NCBI GenBank assembly: GCA_029060585.1
Contig: JAIDTS010000502.1
Location: 1-14,364 of the forward strand
Source of the DNA: Muribaculaceae bacterium
Lineage (GTDB): Bacteria; Bacteroidota; Bacteroidia; Bacteroidales; Muribaculaceae
Direction of reading: 5' to 3'
Length of the DNA stretch: 14,364 nt
Positions within the stretch are counted from its first letter, which is position 1, and every line of letters begins with the position of its first letter. The notes under the pieces are model-generated. The model saw only the letters and a list, made by a program, of their open reading frames with translations. It was not told where the DNA came from and did no database searches. Below, one piece after another: positions 13,508 to 14,364 of the stretch. A program made the translations under genes and the position numbers.

Positions 13508-14364
13508 ATGAAAACTATCCCCGTTCTGCTCATCACGGGATATCTCGGGAGCGGAAAGACAACGCTCCTCAACAAGATACTGAACAATAGGAAAGGTATA
13601 CGTTTTGCCGTCATAGTCAACGATATCGGAGAGGTCAACATAGACGCAGACCTTATCGCCCGCGACGGTCTAATAGGGCAGAGCGATGATTCGCTGGTGG
13701 CACTTCAGAACGGCTGCATCTGCTGCACGCTTCAGATGGATCTCGTCAATCAACTCGTAGGACTTCTGGAAGGAGACAGATTCGACTATATAGTGATCGA
13801 GGCCAGCGGCATCTGCGAGCCTGAGCCGATAGCGCAGACCATATGCTCAATTCCTACCATGGGTCCGATCGTAACCCGCAACGGAGTCCCGCGTCTCGAC
13901 TGTATCGTAACCGTGGTAGACGCCCTACGCCTTCAGAGCGAATTCGGCAGCGGCAAGTCGCTTACCGTCAAGGAATACGGCGAAGAAGATCTGGAAAATC
14001 TCGTGGTGCAGCAGATAGAATTCTGCAACATCGTCATCCTGAACAAAATCTCTGAAGTGTCGAAAGAAGACGCCGACTTGATAAGGGATGCGATCCATGC
14101 GCTCAATCCGGCTGCGAAAATAATCGAAAGCGATTACTGCGACGTAGACTTCAGCGAGTTGCTCGACACCCATCTCTTCGACTTCGGGAAGACAGCCACC
14201 TCCGCCACATGGATTCGTGAGATTGAAAAACCTCTTGAGGAAATAGAGAAAGAAGAGCATGAGCATGAACATGAACATGAGCATGAACATGAGCATGAAC
14301 ATGAACATGAGCATGAGCATGAACATGAACATGAGCATGAGCATGAACATGAACATGAGCATGA
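13508..14364 (+). CDS. CobW/COG0523 G3E-family GTPase (metal chaperone type), 3' end outside window
   Basis: The first 285 full codons of a P-loop GTPase are present. Walker A is GYLGSGKTT (11-19). The CxCC metal site is GCICC (Cys70, Cys72, Cys73), diagnostic of COG0523 proteins that insert or deliver zinc, cobalt or related metals. Walker B-like EASG is at 98-101. The guanine-recognition motif reads NKIS (179-182) rather than NKxD. From His251 onward the chain is an unbroken Glu-His repeat with 18 His before the window ends, at the place where COG0523 proteins often carry a His-rich metal-binding linker before the C-terminal CobW_C domain. Start choice: ATG at 13508 begins MKTIPVLLITG, the usual N-terminus; in-frame ATGs at 13496 and 13472 would add 4 or 12 residues. 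No clear promoter or Zur-like operator is visible. Confidence 0.92.
   Translation, partial: MKTIPVLLITGYLGSGKTTLLNKILNNRKGIRFAVIVNDIGEVNIDADLIARDGLIGQSDDSLVALQNGCICCTLQMDLVNQLVGLLEGDRFDYIVIEASGICEPEPIAQTICSIPTMGPIVTRNGVPRLDCIVTVVDALRLQSEFGSGKSLTVKEYGEEDLENLVVQQIEFCNIVILNKISEVSKEDADLIRDAIHALNPAAKIIESDYCDVDFSELLDTHLFDFGKTATSATWIREIEKPLEEIEKEEHEHEHEHEHEHEHEHEHEHEHEHEHEHEHEHEHEH
14258..14364 (+). repeat. Hexanucleotide coding repeat (CAT GAR)n encoding (His-Glu)n
   Basis: Eighteen CAT codons alternate with GAG or GAA, without interruption, up to the last base of the window. The Glu codons vary in a roughly 24-bp pattern (GAG, GAG, GAA, GAA) in the later part, a sign of tandem duplication. The antisense frame is a long Met-Leu-Met-Phe artefact. 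Confidence 0.95.

Noticed and set aside
13925..14362. Minus-strand open frame rich in Met, Leu and Phe, apparently membrane-like
   Set aside because: It is the antisense of the CAT-GAR repeat and of the GTPase coding frame, so it is an artefact of low complexity.

Overview
The window looks like ordinary chromosomal DNA from a Bacteroidales bacterium, possibly Muribaculaceae-like; the family is a guess. The support is three promoters matching the Bacteroidetes form (TTTG or a weak version of it, about 20 nt, then TAnnTTTG), very few Shine-Dalgarno-like sites, two type II lipoproteins (one with an acidic Bacteroidetes surface-export-like tail after its lipid cysteine), and protein types common in that order. 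No phage, transposase, toxin-antitoxin, CRISPR or defence genes are visible.

Layout. 1-165 is the tail of a DUF805 membrane protein, closed by a hairpin shared with a convergent radical SAM gene (225-1253, minus). A tRNA-Ser(CGA) with its own promoter and terminator follows (1347-1436, minus), then about 300 bp in which I recognise nothing. A small, probably surface-exposed lipoprotein (1854-2339, minus) and a PBP4-type D-Ala-D-Ala carboxypeptidase (2691-3905, plus) diverge around a 207-bp imperfect inverted-repeat element.

From 13133 down to 3953 seven genes all lie on the minus strand: a lipoprotein of unknown function, a polyprenyl diphosphate synthase, a TatD-type hydrolase, a CPA2 antiporter with a Usp-like tail, an MgtC/SapB protein, a second CPA2 antiporter with two RCK_C domains, and an AI-2E/PerM-family permease. 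Two junctions overlap by 4 nt (TatD/antiporter through a TTG start, MgtC/antiporter through ATGA), which suggests translational coupling. The centre of the run is therefore an ion and pH homeostasis cluster. Beyond it are a tRNA-Gly(CCC) with a well-matched promoter and a terminator, and a CobW/COG0523 metal-chaperone GTPase that runs off the window inside an uninterrupted Glu-His repeat.

The structure that genes do not explain is a set of intergenic tandem repeats with different sequences but the same 7-bp period: 27 exact-length heptamers at 11094-11282, and shorter arrays at 5078-5119, 12287-12314 and 13428-13469. In three of the four, the strand of the neighbouring genes carries a stop codon in nearly every heptamer, so all frames are closed within about 21 bp. 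The other points worth checking are the loss of the usual TM5 aspartate in the Usp-tailed antiporter, the Glu-His tract, the inverted-repeat element, and a GC-rich hairpin at the predicted 5' end of the carboxypeptidase mRNA. I found no clear new multi-gene system.
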